Under the pieces are notes generated by a model, which saw only the letters and a program-made list of their open reading frames with translations, was not told where the DNA came from and made no database searches. A stretch of 64,000 nucleotides of DNA from Emergencia sp. 1XD21-10 (lineage in GTDB: Bacteria; Bacillota; Clostridia; Peptostreptococcales; Anaerovoracaceae), in the NCBI RefSeq assembly GCF_009936045.1, contig NZ_QWEQ01000008.1, positions 62,001 to 126,000 on the forward strand, given 5' to 3'. This document shows, piece after piece, positions 8,911 to 16,799 of this stretch (positions are counted from its first letter, which is position 1; each line of letters begins with the position of its first letter). The translations under genes and the position numbers were made by a program.

Positions 8911-9039
8911 TTAGTCCCTCTTCACATCATAAGCAATCAAAGCCACTTGGCAACCGCACTGGTCAGAGAGCTTTCTTTCAGCGTCATCGATGATTTTCAT
9001 CTCACTTGGAGAAATCGCCGCAAACTTGTTGAATTCCAT
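8911..9039 (-). CDS. 42-residue conserved-looking small protein
   Basis: A short open frame MEFNKFAAISPSEMK..., ending DVKRD, with a strong ribosome binding site (aggaggtgataaagt) and a shared terminator. It is soluble, amphipathic and contains a CGC pair. I do not recognise it. Upstream, AC-N17-CATACTATA matches the sigma-K promoter consensus, which would suggest late mother-cell expression. Its reality rests on the ribosome binding site, promoter and terminator, not on homology. Confidence 0.65.
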   Translation of the reverse strand: MEFNKFAAISPSEMKIIDDAERKLSDQCGCQVALIAYDVKRD

Positions 9040-9057
9040 ACTTTATCACCTCCTAAT

Positions 9058-9085
9058 TATAGTATGGCAAATTTTTTGTAATTGT
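9058..9085 (-). promoter_or_regulatory. Sigma-K-like promoter of the 42-residue gene
   Basis: On the minus strand AC (9085-9084), 17 bases, then CATACTATA (9066-9058), fitting AC-N17-CATANNNTA. The transcript would begin close to the ribosome binding site, which is tight. A sigma-A reading (TATAAT at 9062-9057) is an alternative. Confidence 0.4.
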
Positions 9086-9126
9086 GGTAAAATAAATTGT
9101 TAAACAATAATTACCAAGAGGCGTAT

Positions 9127-9966
9127 ATGGAAAATATCATTCGCATTGAGAATTTAATCTTTGAATATATGACGGGAGAGGATGACGAAAAGGTCCGCGC
9201 TATTGACGATGTGTCGCTTTCTATCGAGCGGGGCAGTTTTACTGCGATTATCGGCAGAAACGGCTCCGGCAAGTCGACATTGGCAAAGAACCTGAACGGA
9301 CTTCTTCTTCCAAGCGGCGGCAGGATTTTCGTAAGAGGTTGGGATACCAGCGATGACAACCACATCTGGGATGTGCGGCAGAGCGCCGGGATGGTCTTTC
9401 AGAATCCTGACAACCAGCTGGTTTCCTCCATCGTTGAGGATGATGTGGCCTTTGGACCTGAGAATCTGGGCATAGACCCTGTCGAAATCCGAAGACGGGT
9501 GGATGATGCGTTGACAGCAGTCAATATGGGAAAATATAAGAAAAAATCTCCCCATATGCTTTCCGGAGGACAAAAACAGAGAATTGCTATTGCCGGAGTA
9601 GTAGCGATGAAACCAGAATGCATCATTTTCGATGAGCCGACTGCTATGCTGGATCCAAAAGGCAGAGAAGAAATCATGGAGATTATCAGACAGCTCCACG
9701 ATGAGGGTATTACTGTAGTGCTGATTACCCACTTTATGGACGAAGCGGTGCAGGCTGACCGAATCATTATTATGGATAGAGGACATGTGCTGCTTGACGG
9801 CACGCCGGAGGAAGTCTTTGCACAGGAAGAAACGATTAGAGAGGCGAGTCTGGATTTGCCTCTTGCGGTGGAACTTGCCCAGAGGCTGAGAAAACGCGGA
9901 ATCAAAATTCCAAAGGAAATCATTACCGCTGAAGGATTGGTGGAATTCATATGTCAATACAAGTAA
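9127..9966 (+). CDS. ecfA1: ECF transporter energising ATPase A1
   Basis: A 279-residue ABC ATPase: Walker A GRNGSGKST (lysine about residue 49), Q-loop FQNPDNQL, signature LSGGQKQR, Walker B CIIFDEPT and switch histidine ITH. The FQNPDNQ form and the neighbour genes mark it as EcfA1 of the shared (group II) ECF module. The ATG at 9127 follows aagaggcgtat; the in-frame TTG at 9097 has no binding site. It overlaps ecfA2 by 16 bases. Confidence 0.9.
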   Translation: MENIIRIENLIFEYMTGEDDEKVRAIDDVSLSIERGSFTAIIGRNGSGKSTLAKNLNGLLLPSGGRIFVRGWDTSDDNHIWDVRQSAGMVFQNPDNQLVSSIVEDDVAFGPENLGIDPVEIRRRVDDALTAVNMGKYKKKSPHMLSGGQKQRIAIAGVVAMKPECIIFDEPTAMLDPKGREEIMEIIRQLHDEGITVVLITHFMDEAVQADRIIIMDRGHVLLDGTPEEVFAQEETIREASLDLPLAVELAQRLRKRGIKIPKEIITAEGLVEFICQYK

Positions 9967-10808
9967 GAAATTTATCCCATATTTATTCCAAAGGTATGCC
10001 TGACGAGCAGAAGGCGCTGGACAATATTAACTTTAACATATACGACGGCGAAATTGTCGGTGTCATCGGACATACCGGCTCCGGAAAATCGACCCTGCTG
10101 CAGCACCTCAACGGACTTTTGAAAGCGGACAGCGGCTCCATCGAAATTGACGGCATCGATATTACGAAGCCCGGTGTCAGCATGAGGGATATTAGAAAAA
10201 AAGTAGGGTTGGTGTTCCAGTATCCAGAGTATCAGCTTTTTGAAGAAACCGTAGCGCTGGATGTGGCATTTGGACCGAAGAATCTGGGGCTTTCCCCGGA
10301 GGAAATTGACAGCAGAGTTAAGGAAGGACTGGAGCTTGTGGGGCTTTCCTACGAGGACATCAAAGATCGATCCCCCTTTGAGCTTTCCGGCGGGCAGAAA
10401 CGGCGGGTAGCTATTGCAGGCGTTATCGCCATGAAGCCCCATGTGCTGATTTTGGATGAGCCTACTGCGGGACTTGATCCGGGGGCGCACAAGGATATAC
10501 TTTCTATGATTGAGCAGGTGCATGAATCGCAGAACAATATCATTCTTTTCGTTTCCCACAATATGGCGGACGTGGCAGCGCTGTCGGACAAAGTGCTGGT
10601 CATGGACGAAGGAAAGCTGGTCATGGCGGGTACACCGAAGGAAATTTTCGCGCAGAGAGACAGGCTGGCTGGAATCGGACTTTCTGTACCGCCGGTGACG
10701 GAACTGATGTGCCAGCTCAAAGAAAAGGGCATTCCTGTGGAAGAAAACATTCTGAGTCTCAAGGAGGCGACAGAATCAATATATGAGTATTTGCAGAGGA
10801 AATCATGA
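9951..10808 (+). CDS. ecfA2: ECF transporter energising ATPase A2
   Basis: A 285-residue ABC ATPase with Walker A GHTGSGKST, Q-loop FQYPEYQLFEE (the EcfA2 form), signature LSGGQKRR and Walker B VLILDEPT. It pairs with EcfA1 to drive vitamin uptake by S components encoded elsewhere. Overlaps ecfA1 by 16 bases and ecfT by 4 (ATGA), so the three are translationally coupled. Confidence 0.92.
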   Translation: MSIQVRNLSHIYSKGMPDEQKALDNINFNIYDGEIVGVIGHTGSGKSTLLQHLNGLLKADSGSIEIDGIDITKPGVSMRDIRKKVGLVFQYPEYQLFEETVALDVAFGPKNLGLSPEEIDSRVKEGLELVGLSYEDIKDRSPFELSGGQKRRVAIAGVIAMKPHVLILDEPTAGLDPGAHKDILSMIEQVHESQNNIILFVSHNMADVAALSDKVLVMDEGKLVMAGTPKEIFAQRDRLAGIGLSVPPVTELMCQLKEKGIPVEENILSLKEATESIYEYLQRKS

Positions 10809-11602
10809 TTAGAGATATTACGCTTGGACAGTATTACGGGGTGGAATCCCCCATTCATAGATTAGACCCGAGAATCAAAATTATTGCGACGATTTTGTTT
10901 ATCGTAGAATTGTTTTTGGTGGACAGCTTTGTCGGATTTGCGGTCAGTATTGCAGCGCTGGGCACCGTGGTGGCGGTCAGCAAAGTACCCCTTTCCTTTA
11001 TTATGCGCGGACTGAAGCCGATACTTTTGATTATCATTTTTACCTTTTGCCTCAATATCTTCATGACAAGCGGGCAGGTGCTGTGGCAGTGGGGATTTTT
11101 GAAAATCACCAAAGAAGGTCTTTATATGGCGGCATTTATGGCGCTGCGTCTGGTACTTTTGATTATCGGCTCATCCCTTTTGACTTTGACGACAAAACCA
11201 ATCGGTCTAACTGACGGTATAGAGCGGCTTTTAGGACCTCTTTCGCATGTCGGCGTGCCCGCTCATGAAATTGCGATGATGATGTCTATTGCACTCCGTT
11301 TTATTCCGACGCTTCTTGAAGAAACGGATAAGATTATGAAAGCCCAGCAGGCGCGGGGTGCAGATTTTGAGAGCGGCAATATTTTGAACAGAGCAAAGGC
11401 GCTGATTCCGATTTTAGTACCGCTGTTTATCAGCGCATTTCGCATTGCGCAGGATTTAGCAATGGCCATGGAAGCAAGGTGTTATCGAGGCGGCAAAGGC
11501 AGAACGCGCATGCATGCCATGAAGATGCAGGGCAGAGATTATACTGCGATGGTTTTGATGGCGCTGTTTCTGGCAGCCATTGTTTTGATGAAGATTTATT
11601 AG
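10805..11602 (+). CDS. ecfT: ECF transporter transmembrane coupling protein
   Basis: A 265-residue membrane protein with about five hydrophobic segments and the two cytoplasmic coupling motifs with arginine, seen here as KAQQARGADF and AMEARCYRGG, which contact the two ATPases. Start is within the ecfA2 stop. In many Firmicutes the ecfA1-ecfA2-ecfT module follows rplQ; here it stands alone before trmB. Confidence 0.92.
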   Translation: MIRDITLGQYYGVESPIHRLDPRIKIIATILFIVELFLVDSFVGFAVSIAALGTVVAVSKVPLSFIMRGLKPILLIIIFTFCLNIFMTSGQVLWQWGFLKITKEGLYMAAFMALRLVLLIIGSSLLTLTTKPIGLTDGIERLLGPLSHVGVPAHEIAMMMSIALRFIPTLLEETDKIMKAQQARGADFESGNILNRAKALIPILVPLFISAFRIAQDLAMAMEARCYRGGKGRTRMHAMKMQGRDYTAMVLMALFLAAIVLMKIY

Positions 11603-11609
11603 AGGATAT

Positions 11610-12248
11610 ATGAGACAGAGAAAGATTAAAGATATTGACAATAAACTGGCAGCTTATGGGGCGTTTACGGTACCAATCCCAGCTGCGAATAAGGGAAAAT
11701 GGCAGGAAATTTTTGGAAACCATAACCCTGTCTATCTGGAAATTGGCTGTGGCAAAGGTCAGTTTATCACAGAAATGGCGAAGAGGTATCCGGACAGAAA
11801 CTTCGTGGCAATCGAAGGGCACCAAAGTGTGGTACTTAGGGCGCTTGAAAAAGCGGACGCAGATCAGATCGCCAATGTGCGATTTGTTTTGGAATATGTA
11901 AAAGACATTAGAGAATTCTTTGCGGATGGAGAACTTGCGGGGGTGTATCTGAATTTCAGTGACCCGTGGCCGAAGGATCGCCATGCAAAGAGGCGGCTTA
12001 CCTACGGAAAAAGGCTGCAGCAGTACCGGCAGATTATTTGTGCCGGTGGCGGCATTTGTTTCAAAACAGACAACGAGGGGTTGTTTACATTTACCCTGGA
12101 ACAGATTGAAGAGGAAAATCTGGAAATTTTAGAGATGAGCAGAGATCTTCACGCTTCGGAGTTTGCGGCAGAAAATATTACCACTGAATACGAAGATAAA
12201 TTCGCAAAGACGGGGAAAAATATCAACTATGTAAAGATAAGAGCCTGA
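11610..12248 (+). CDS. trmB: tRNA (guanine-N7-)-methyltransferase
   Basis: A 212-residue SAM-dependent enzyme that makes m7G46 in tRNA. It shows the SAM loop LEIGCGKGQF, the acidic IEGHQ, and the family signature FSDPWPKDRHAKRRL. Full length. It begins seven bases after ecfT, so it is probably the last gene of that operon, followed by a terminator that overlaps its end. Confidence 0.93.
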   Translation: MRQRKIKDIDNKLAAYGAFTVPIPAANKGKWQEIFGNHNPVYLEIGCGKGQFITEMAKRYPDRNFVAIEGHQSVVLRALEKADADQIANVRFVLEYVKDIREFFADGELAGVYLNFSDPWPKDRHAKRRLTYGKRLQQYRQIICAGGGICFKTDNEGLFTFTLEQIEEENLEILEMSRDLHASEFAAENITTEYEDKFAKTGKNINYVKIRA

Positions 12249-12262
12249 GATGGCTCTTTTTC
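12239..12262 (+). terminator. Terminator of ecfA1-ecfA2-ecfT-trmB
   Basis: AGAGCC pairs with GGCTCT around a short loop, then a T-run. The 5' arm lies inside the last codons of trmB. Confidence 0.75.
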
Positions 12263-12274
12263 TTTCGACTGCGA

Positions 12275-12973
12275 TTAGTCAGAAATGACTTTGGTCGGAT
12301 CGCAGACTTTTCCGTTTTTCAAAATCTCAAAGTGCAGATGAGCTTTGTCCATGGATTCGTACAGCGCAGATTTGCCGATGTTGCTGATGACCTGCCCCTT
12401 CTTTACGGTATCACCTTTCTCGCATAGCTTGTCTGTTGCCAGATTGCAGTAGCGGGAAATGTAACCGCCCTGATGGGTGATTTCGATGGTAATGCCATAG
12501 GCGTCGTCGGTGTAAACCTCAGTGATGGTGCCGTCAGCCACAGCTTTTACGCCAGAACCCTGCGGCGCCTCAAAATCAAGGCCTGGGTGGGTCATGTACT
12601 GGTCTAAGGTCAGGTTGTAAATCACCATGTCCATGGAGTATTCCTTGGAAATTTTTGCTGTTGACATGTCCATAGGACTAGCAAAAGCTGTTTTCTTCTT
12701 TGTCTGTTTCTGGCTGTCAACTGTTGGAATGTTGGAAGCGGTTTCTTCCGAATTTTCATTTTCATCGAGTGCTTCTTCCGCTGGGGAAGTCTGCTCATCT
12801 AGTTGTGGTTTTGTCGGTGTTTCTGTCGCTGCCGGCACGTCACCTGCACTTTTTGCAATCTTGTCTATGCTGGACTTTATGGTGAAAATCGAGACGAGAG
12901 CGATGAGACAGAAACAAAGCATTAAAACCGCAGCAACTTTGTCTTTTCCTTTTTTCTTTTCTGCTTGGCGCAT
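12275..12973 (-). CDS. M23 (LytM) peptidase, SpoIIQ-like
   Basis: A 232-residue membrane-anchored protein: short basic cytoplasmic N-terminus, one membrane helix (about residues 13-33), a low-complexity spacer, then an M23 domain. The zinc ligands are complete: H-x3-D in THPGLDF and H-x-H in HLHFE. The layout, with a segment YNLTLDQYMTHPGLDF before the domain, is that of clostridial SpoIIQ. SpoIIQ pairs with SpoIIIAH to link forespore and mother cell and, unlike in Bacillus, keeps its catalytic residues in Clostridia. The ATG at 12973 follows aggaggtgaagaac; an upstream ATG lies in that binding site. A sigma-F/G-like promoter upstream agrees. A generic M23 hydrolase is the alternative. Confidence 0.75.
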   Translation of the reverse strand: MRQAEKKKGKDKVAAVLMLCFCLIALVSIFTIKSSIDKIAKSAGDVPAATETPTKPQLDEQTSPAEEALDENENSEETASNIPTVDSQKQTKKKTAFASPMDMSTAKISKEYSMDMVIYNLTLDQYMTHPGLDFEAPQGSGVKAVADGTITEVYTDDAYGITIEITHQGGYISRYCNLATDKLCEKGDTVKKGQVISNIGKSALYESMDKAHLHFEILKNGKVCDPTKVISD

Positions 12974-12992
12974 GTTCTTCACCTCCTGCATT

Positions 12993-13022
12993 TAGTATCA
13001 CCACTTCCGGCAGGATTCATAC
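12993..13022 (-). promoter_or_regulatory. Sigma-F/G-like forespore promoter of the M23 gene
   Basis: On the minus strand GTATG (13022-13018), 15 bases, then GGTGATACTA (13002-12993), which fits the sigma-F -10 consensus GGNRANAMTR. The leader would be very short, ending almost at once in the ribosome binding site. Confidence 0.45.
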
Positions 13023-13032
13023 TAATATTAAC

Positions 13033-13061
13033 TTGTAAAAAAAGGGAGAAACGTCTATAAT
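13033..13061 (+). promoter_or_regulatory. Sigma-A promoter upstream of psuG
   Basis: TTGTAA (13033-13038), 17 bases, TATAAT (13056-13061), 50 bases before psuG. A second TATAAT at 13090 lacks a -35 box. Confidence 0.55.
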
Positions 13062-13110
13062 TTAAAATAGAAAAAAATTCTTGTGATAATATAATAAACA
13101 GGGGGTTTTA

Positions 13111-14025
13111 ATGAACAAGTATTTAGATATTGCGCCAGAGGTAAGAGAGGCGCTGGAAAGTAACAGACCAGTGGTTGCGCTGGAATCTACCATCATTTCT
13201 CACGGCATGCCGTATCCGAAGAATGTAGAGACGGCTCTTGCTGTGGAGCAGATTATTAGAGATAATGGTGCAGTACCTGCAACGATTGCCATTCTCGGTG
13301 GCAGACTCAAGTGCGGTCTTTCTAAAGACGAAATCGAATATTTGGGTAAGAAAGGCGCTGAAATTGTAAAGACTTCAAGAAGAGACGTGCCTGTAGTGCT
13401 GTCCCAAAAGATTGACGGAGCGACGACCGTGGCAACGACTATGATGATTGCCAACATGGCAGACGTTAAAATTTTTGCAACCGGTGGAATCGGCGGGGTG
13501 CATAGAGGCGCAGAAACTACCATGGATATTTCAGCAGACCTGGAGGAACTGACTAACACTCCAGTTATGGTAGTTTGTGCTGGAGCAAAGGCGATTTTGG
13601 ATTTGGGTTTGACCTTGGAATATCTGGAGACCAAAGGCGTTCCTGTTATCGGCTACGGGACGGAAGAACTGCCGGCATTCTATACCCGAAAGAGCGGATT
13701 TGCCGTAGATTATAGACTGGATACGCCGCTAGCGGTTGCGGAAGCCTTTGATGCACAGCGAAAATGTGGACTGCATACGGGCATGTTGGTTGCTAACCCG
13801 ATTCCGGAAGAGTTTTCCATGGATGCAGATACGATTAACCGCGCTATTGACGAGGCGATTGCAGAGGCCGCTGAAAAGAATATCAGCGGCAAAGAGACGA
13901 CGCCGTTCCTGCTGGCGAAGGTAAAGGAAATTACAGACGGAGAAAGCCTTGAGGCGAATATTCAGCTTGTTTACAACAATGCAAAGGTTGCAGCCCAGAT
14001 TGCTTGTGCTCTTTGCACATTATAA
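13111..14025 (+). CDS. psuG: Pseudouridine-5'-phosphate glycosidase
   Basis: A 304-residue enzyme that reversibly splits pseudouridine 5'-phosphate into uracil and ribose 5-phosphate. Highly characteristic segments are present: VALESTIISHGMPYP near the N-terminus, VATTMMIANMADVKIFATGGIGGVH, and GKETTPFLL near the end. Full length, with a ggggg ribosome binding site. The partner kinase psuK is not adjacent but lies 6.4 kb away at 20395. Twelve bases downstream begins an exonuclease III gene. Confidence 0.95.
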   Translation: MNKYLDIAPEVREALESNRPVVALESTIISHGMPYPKNVETALAVEQIIRDNGAVPATIAILGGRLKCGLSKDEIEYLGKKGAEIVKTSRRDVPVVLSQKIDGATTVATTMMIANMADVKIFATGGIGGVHRGAETTMDISADLEELTNTPVMVVCAGAKAILDLGLTLEYLETKGVPVIGYGTEELPAFYTRKSGFAVDYRLDTPLAVAEAFDAQRKCGLHTGMLVANPIPEEFSMDADTINRAIDEAIAEAAEKNISGKETTPFLLAKVKEITDGESLEANIQLVYNNAKVAAQIACALCTL

Positions 14026-14037
14026 AGGAGCAAAGAG

Positions 14038-14787
14038 ATGAAACTAATTTCGTGGAATGTTAATGGGCTGAGGGCATGTCTCGGCAAGGGATTCGTAGAA
14101 TCTATGACGGCGCTTACGCCGGATTTTATCTGCATTCAGGAGACGAAGATGCAGGAAGGGCAGGCGGAAGTGGATCTGCCCGATTATCTGGAATTTTTCA
14201 GCAGCGCTGAAAAGAAGGGCTATTCCGGCACGGCTATTTTTGCAAAGGAAGCGCCGCAGTCTGTGCAGATTAATTTCGGTAAGCATACTGATGAGGGTAG
14301 GGCTGTGATTTTGGAATATGAGAAGTTCTTTTTGGTCAATGTTTATGTGCCCAATGCGCAGGATCAGCTGAAGCGAATCGACTACCGTATGGAGTGGGAA
14401 GATGATTTCAGGGCGTTTGTGCTGGAACTGGATGAGAAGAAGCCGGTCATCATTTGCGGCGATATGAATGTTGCTAAGGAGGAAATTGACCTGAAGAATC
14501 CAAAGACTAATCGGGGCAACGCCGGATTTTCCGACCAGGAGCGGGACAAAATGCGCAAACTGCAGGCGGCAGGTTTTGTGGACACGTTCCGTTATCTATA
14601 TCCCGATTTGGAAGGCGTGTACAGCTGGTGGTCCTACCGTTTCAACGCTCGCAAGAACAACGCGGGGTGGAGAATCGACTATTTTCTCGTCAGTGAGCGC
14701 ATTGCAGACAAAATTGTGGATGCAAAGATTCATACGGACATCTTTGGTAGCGACCACTGCCCAGTGGAGCTGGAAATAGAGCTGTAG
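14038..14787 (+). CDS. Exodeoxyribonuclease III / AP endonuclease
   Basis: A 249-residue member of the Mg-dependent exonuclease III family acting on abasic sites in base excision repair. Active-site blocks are all visible: WNVNGLRA, IQETKMQ, GDMNVA, RIDYFLVS and the terminal SDHCPVELE. The binding site aaaggagcaaagag precedes the ATG. Probably co-transcribed with psuG. Equivalent genes are named exoA in Bacillus and xth in enterics. Confidence 0.93.
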   Translation: MKLISWNVNGLRACLGKGFVESMTALTPDFICIQETKMQEGQAEVDLPDYLEFFSSAEKKGYSGTAIFAKEAPQSVQINFGKHTDEGRAVILEYEKFFLVNVYVPNAQDQLKRIDYRMEWEDDFRAFVLELDEKKPVIICGDMNVAKEEIDLKNPKTNRGNAGFSDQERDKMRKLQAAGFVDTFRYLYPDLEGVYSWWSYRFNARKNNAGWRIDYFLVSERIADKIVDAKIHTDIFGSDHCPVELEIEL

Positions 14788-14833
14788 AGGATACAGTTTG
14801 AAAGGAATTGACGTACGGAAATAGGAAAAAATT

Positions 14834-14885
14834 AAGGCATAGCCTTTAGTGGGATTTTGAACCACCGCTGGGGCTGTGCCTTTTG
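14834..14885 (+). terminator. Terminator-like hairpin after exonuclease III
   Basis: AAGGCATAGCC pairs with GGCTGTGCC, with TGG/CCA pairing inside the loop, then ttttgtgttg. The T-run is short, so efficiency is uncertain. Confidence 0.5.
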
Positions 14886-14911
14886 TGTTGCTTTATGTTT
14901 TTTGATAGGTG

Positions 14912-15208
14912 GTTGTGCAGGAATAGAAGGTAACTACCCGATTTGCACAACTTTAAGGGCTTTGGTTATCATACAGTTGTGCAGATTTTATGATGCAGCA
15001 TTCATTTGCAAAACTTTTACCCTTTTTTCCTTCTATAGTTGTGCAATTTACGAGAGATTAGCATGTTCTGCACCACTTCAAGGTATTTGACTGGCATAAA
15101 GTTGTGCAAAGGGATGAATTCAAGCAAGTATTTGCATAACTTTGAACTTATTGTTTTGCGATGGGTTGTGCAAATCGATGGCGATTATGGGTTAGTCTGC
15201 ACAACTTT
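14912..15208. repeat. Phased array of alternating 8-bp words GTTGTGCA / TGCACAAC
   Basis: GTTGTGCA stands at 14912, 14976, 15038, 15101 and 15165. Its reverse complement TGCACAAC, or a one-base variant, stands between them at 14944, 15007, 15069, 15133 and 15198. The ten words alternate in orientation at steps of 31-33 bp, with 23-25 bp of unrelated sequence in between. The inverted copies extend to TGCACAACTTT. The last copy lies inside the final codons of the MATE gene. No open frame here looks real. Spacers are too short, and orientation alternates, so it is not a CRISPR array. The 14788-15191 gap contains only this array and the terminator-like hairpin. Confidence 0.85.
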
Positions 15209-16643
15209 CACTTCCATTCTGATTTCCGCCCTGCTCGCCGGTCAGGTTCTGCAGCCAGACGCCCTTTTTGACCAAGACGAATCCGATGGCGCATTTGATC
15301 AAATCCAGCGAATGGTCGATCAGGAAGACCAGCACCACAGGCAGGCTGGTAAAGCGAACCATGATGGTGACCGCAGGAATGGTGCAGACCCACAGGAACA
15401 TACTGTCAAAGAAAAAGGTGATGATGGTTTTTCCGCCGGAACGCAGGGTGAAGTAGGACGCATTGATAAATCCCAACAGCGGCGCGGACAGTCCTTGAAT
15501 CTGGATGAACCGCATGGCGATATGCTGGATTTCCGGGGCAGTATTATAGAGCTGCGGAAACAGAGGCGCGATGAGGATGAGAAGAATTCCTGTAATCACG
15601 CTGCAGAACATGGAAAAGGCGATGAGCTGATTGTCTTCCTCCCGGGCTTTTTCCAGTTCTCCCGCGCCAAGCAGTTGCCCCACGATGATGCCAACAGAGC
15701 CGCCCAGAGAAGCGAAGACTACGTTGGTAACATTACTCAAGGTATTGGCGATGTTTTCTGCGGCTATGACGTCAAGCCCCAGCATGGAATAGCACTGCGC
15801 CAGGAAAGCCAGCGCCAGTGACCAGAGTAGTTCGTTGAAAAACAGCGGCGTAGCGACGCGCAGCAGCTGTTTGACAAGTCTTGCCGGCACATGGAGACTG
15901 CGGTAGAGATCTTTGATGAAAGGAAGTTGCTCCGTATGTTGATGTGTCCATACTACGATAATAGCAAGCTCGACAAAGCGCGAGAGGACAGTGGCGATAG
16001 CAGCCCCTTCTACACCCAGAGCAGGCGCGCCAAATTTTCCAAAAATCAAAATGTAATTGAAGACCAGGTCAACAAGGACAGCAACGATACCGCTGATCAT
16101 CGGCACGATAGTTTGCCCGGTTTCGCGGAGTGTACTGGAATAAACCTGAGACAGGGCGCTGGGCAGCATGCCAATCAGCATAATTAAAAGATAGTTTCTG
16201 CCATAGGTTAACGTGGCGGCAAGATCGCCATGGCTTTCTCCCTGATGGAGAAACGCTTCGATTAGCGTGCCGCCGAAGGGAATTAGAATTAATGCGGCAA
16301 GTAGGGTCAGAATCACACCGCAGAGTATTTTAAAACGCATGGTATGACGCAGCCCGTCGTTATTTTTGCTGCCGAAAAACTGGGCGCCCAGAATACCGGC
16401 ACCTGCCACAGCACCAAACACTGCCATGTTAAAGACCAGCGTCAGCTGGTTGGCGATGGAAACGCCGGACATTTGCTCTGTACCCACCTGTCCTACCATG
16501 ATATTATCCAGCATATTGACAAAGTTGGTAATGCCGTTCTGTAGCATAATCGGGACGGCAATAAGAAGCACTTTCTTATAAAACGCTCTGTCCCCGATGA
16601 GCTTCAGACGTTTTGGATGATTGTTCTGTTGTAACTGCTGCAT
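15192..16643 (-). CDS. MATE family multidrug efflux protein
   Basis: A 483-residue integral membrane protein with about twelve hydrophobic helices and MATE signatures: VPIMLQNGITNFVNMLDNIMVGQVG at the first helix and GIVAVLVDLVFNYILIFG mid-protein. It exports cationic compounds using a Na+ or H+ gradient. The start at 16643 is chosen because aaggagggcaaaagc lies before it; 15 further upstream codons have no binding site. The last few codons fall in the phased repeat array, giving an odd polar tail SESCAD. Confidence 0.9.
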   Translation of the reverse strand: MQQLQQNNHPKRLKLIGDRAFYKKVLLIAVPIMLQNGITNFVNMLDNIMVGQVGTEQMSGVSIANQLTLVFNMAVFGAVAGAGILGAQFFGSKNNDGLRHTMRFKILCGVILTLLAALILIPFGGTLIEAFLHQGESHGDLAATLTYGRNYLLIMLIGMLPSALSQVYSSTLRETGQTIVPMISGIVAVLVDLVFNYILIFGKFGAPALGVEGAAIATVLSRFVELAIIVVWTHQHTEQLPFIKDLYRSLHVPARLVKQLLRVATPLFFNELLWSLALAFLAQCYSMLGLDVIAAENIANTLSNVTNVVFASLGGSVGIIVGQLLGAGELEKAREEDNQLIAFSMFCSVITGILLILIAPLFPQLYNTAPEIQHIAMRFIQIQGLSAPLLGFINASYFTLRSGGKTIITFFFDSMFLWVCTIPAVTIMVRFTSLPVVLVFLIDHSLDLIKCAIGFVLVKKGVWLQNLTGEQGGNQNGSESCAD

Positions 16644-16738
16644 GCTTTTGCCCTCCTTGTTTGTAATACGTGAATACCAGTATATCATAAAGCATGTGGA
16701 TTGTATACAAGAGATTTGCTGTGTATTATGTGCGGATG

Positions 16739-16767
16739 TTGCGGCAAAAGCTATTTTCTTGTATAAT
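16739..16767 (+). promoter_or_regulatory. Sigma-A promoter of the phosphoesterase gene
   Basis: TTGCGG (16739-16744), 17 bases, TATAAT (16762-16767), 32 bases before the start codon. Confidence 0.6.
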
Positions 16768-16799
16768 GCTGTTTATAAGGAAAAAAGGATTTGATTCAG

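Noticed and set aside
9154-9957. 267-residue minus-strand open frame opposite ecfA1
   Set aside because: Shadow of a clear ABC ATPase gene; no binding site.
14912-15208. CRISPR array
   Set aside because: The repeated word is only 8-11 bases, alternates in orientation, spacers are 23-25 bases, and no cas genes are present.
15039-15821. 260-residue plus-strand open frame
   Set aside because: It runs antisense through the MATE gene and the repeat array, has no binding site and no recognisable composition.
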